Positions 14,788-14,965 of a stretch of DNA of 14,965 nt are shown here, piece after piece. A program made the position numbers and the translations under genes. A model generated the notes under the pieces. The model saw only the letters and a list, made by a program, of their open reading frames with translations. It searched no databases and had not been told where the DNA came from. The DNA lies in the NCBI GenBank assembly GCA_016841125.1, contig JAENZU010000025.1, positions 1 to 14,965 of the forward strand. Reading direction: 5' to 3'. Origin of the DNA: Melioribacter sp. GTDB taxonomy: Bacteria; Bacteroidota; Ignavibacteria; Ignavibacteriales; Melioribacteraceae. The first letter of the stretch is position 1. Each line of letters starts with the position of its first letter.

Positions 14788-14952
14788 ATGGAACGACCTT
14801 TTGATATACAGTTGGAAAAACTAAAAGTAAAATTAATAAAGATGTGCAGCTTAGTTGATGAACAAGTTGAGTTCACGATAAGAGCAGTTGAAGAGAACGA
14901 TATTGAAATTGCTAAGCTTGTAGAAGAGCGAGACGAACGGGTTGATCAATAG
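14788..14952 (+). CDS. phoU: PhoU 5' end, interrupted by an in-frame TAG
   Basis: Phosphate-transport accessory protein that, in known systems, links PstSCAB activity to the PhoR sensor and limits phosphate uptake. Only the N-terminus is in the window. It reads MERPFDIQLEKLKVKLIKM followed by a helix CSLVDEQVEFTIRAV and EENDIEIAKLVEERDERVDQ, the classic first helices of PhoU with the DERVD metal-site-type motif. Codon 55 (14950-14952) is TAG. The same frame then continues GAC ATC AAA ATT (DIKI), which fits the expected PhoU sequence at this point, where a hydrophobic residue such as Leu normally follows. A single T-to-A change (TTG to TAG) would explain it. TAGGAG lies about 14 bases before the ATG. 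Because this is 13 bases from the window end, a real nonsense mutation and a sequence error cannot be separated. Confidence 0.75.
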   Translation: MERPFDIQLEKLKVKLIKMCSLVDEQVEFTIRAVEENDIEIAKLVEERDERVDQ

Positions 14953-14965
14953 GACATCAAAATTG

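Noticed and set aside
14950..14952. Reassignment of TAG to an amino acid to explain the phoU interruption
   Set aside because: TAG ends coaD, pstA and the small membrane-protein gene exactly where those proteins should end, so TAG is a normal stop here.

Overview
The window most likely comes from the chromosome of a Bacteroidota/Chlorobiota-group bacterium, probably class Ignavibacteria. The base composition is AT-rich. A secreted amylase carries a C-terminal type IX secretion (T9SS) sorting domain of the QNYPNPFNP type. A YpdA-type bacillithiol-disulfide reductase fits a bacillithiol user. Upstream regions contain AT-rich TAnnTTTG-like promoter elements, and Shine-Dalgarno sites are often weak. 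The taxonomic placement is an inference from gene content. No rRNA, tRNA, CRISPR array, insertion sequence or phage gene was seen.

Positions 1-5371, minus strand: a TonB-dependent-receptor-like outer-membrane protein lies upstream of a 1025-residue multidomain GH13 alpha-amylase-family enzyme exported by T9SS. They may form a small glucan-use unit, but there is no SusD-like partner. A 261-base divergent region upstream of the receptor gene holds a palindrome, spaced direct repeats and a potential hairpin. It also contains the promoter of the next gene.

Positions 5633-8566: an HU/IHF-family DNA-binding protein gene (+) with a clean intrinsic terminator; a convergent gene (-) for a two-helix membrane protein of unknown role; then a plus-strand run of a VirK-like secreted protein, YpdA (two bases later) and CoaD of coenzyme A synthesis.

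Positions 8606-10945, minus strand: a sodium:solute symporter-family transporter with a 120-residue C-terminal extension. Three bases upstream lies a 70-residue two-helix membrane protein that may be its small partner. The transporter gene appears to end in a hairpin terminator that sits inside the 3' end of the convergent coaD gene.

Positions 11110-14965, plus strand: a tightly packed phosphate-uptake operon pstS-pstC-pstA-pstB-phoU. PstS binds phosphate at the cell surface, PstC and PstA form the channel, PstB supplies ATP, and PhoU would couple transport to regulation. PstB has an altered ABC signature (LSLGQ). phoU is interrupted by an in-frame TAG after 54 codons, 13 bases before the window ends. 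This is either a real lesion or an end-of-sequence error.

Most of the window is ordinary housekeeping and transport. The least explained parts are the symporter/small-protein pair, the VirK-like/YpdA pair, the unusual residues in the amylase and PstB, and the phoU stop.
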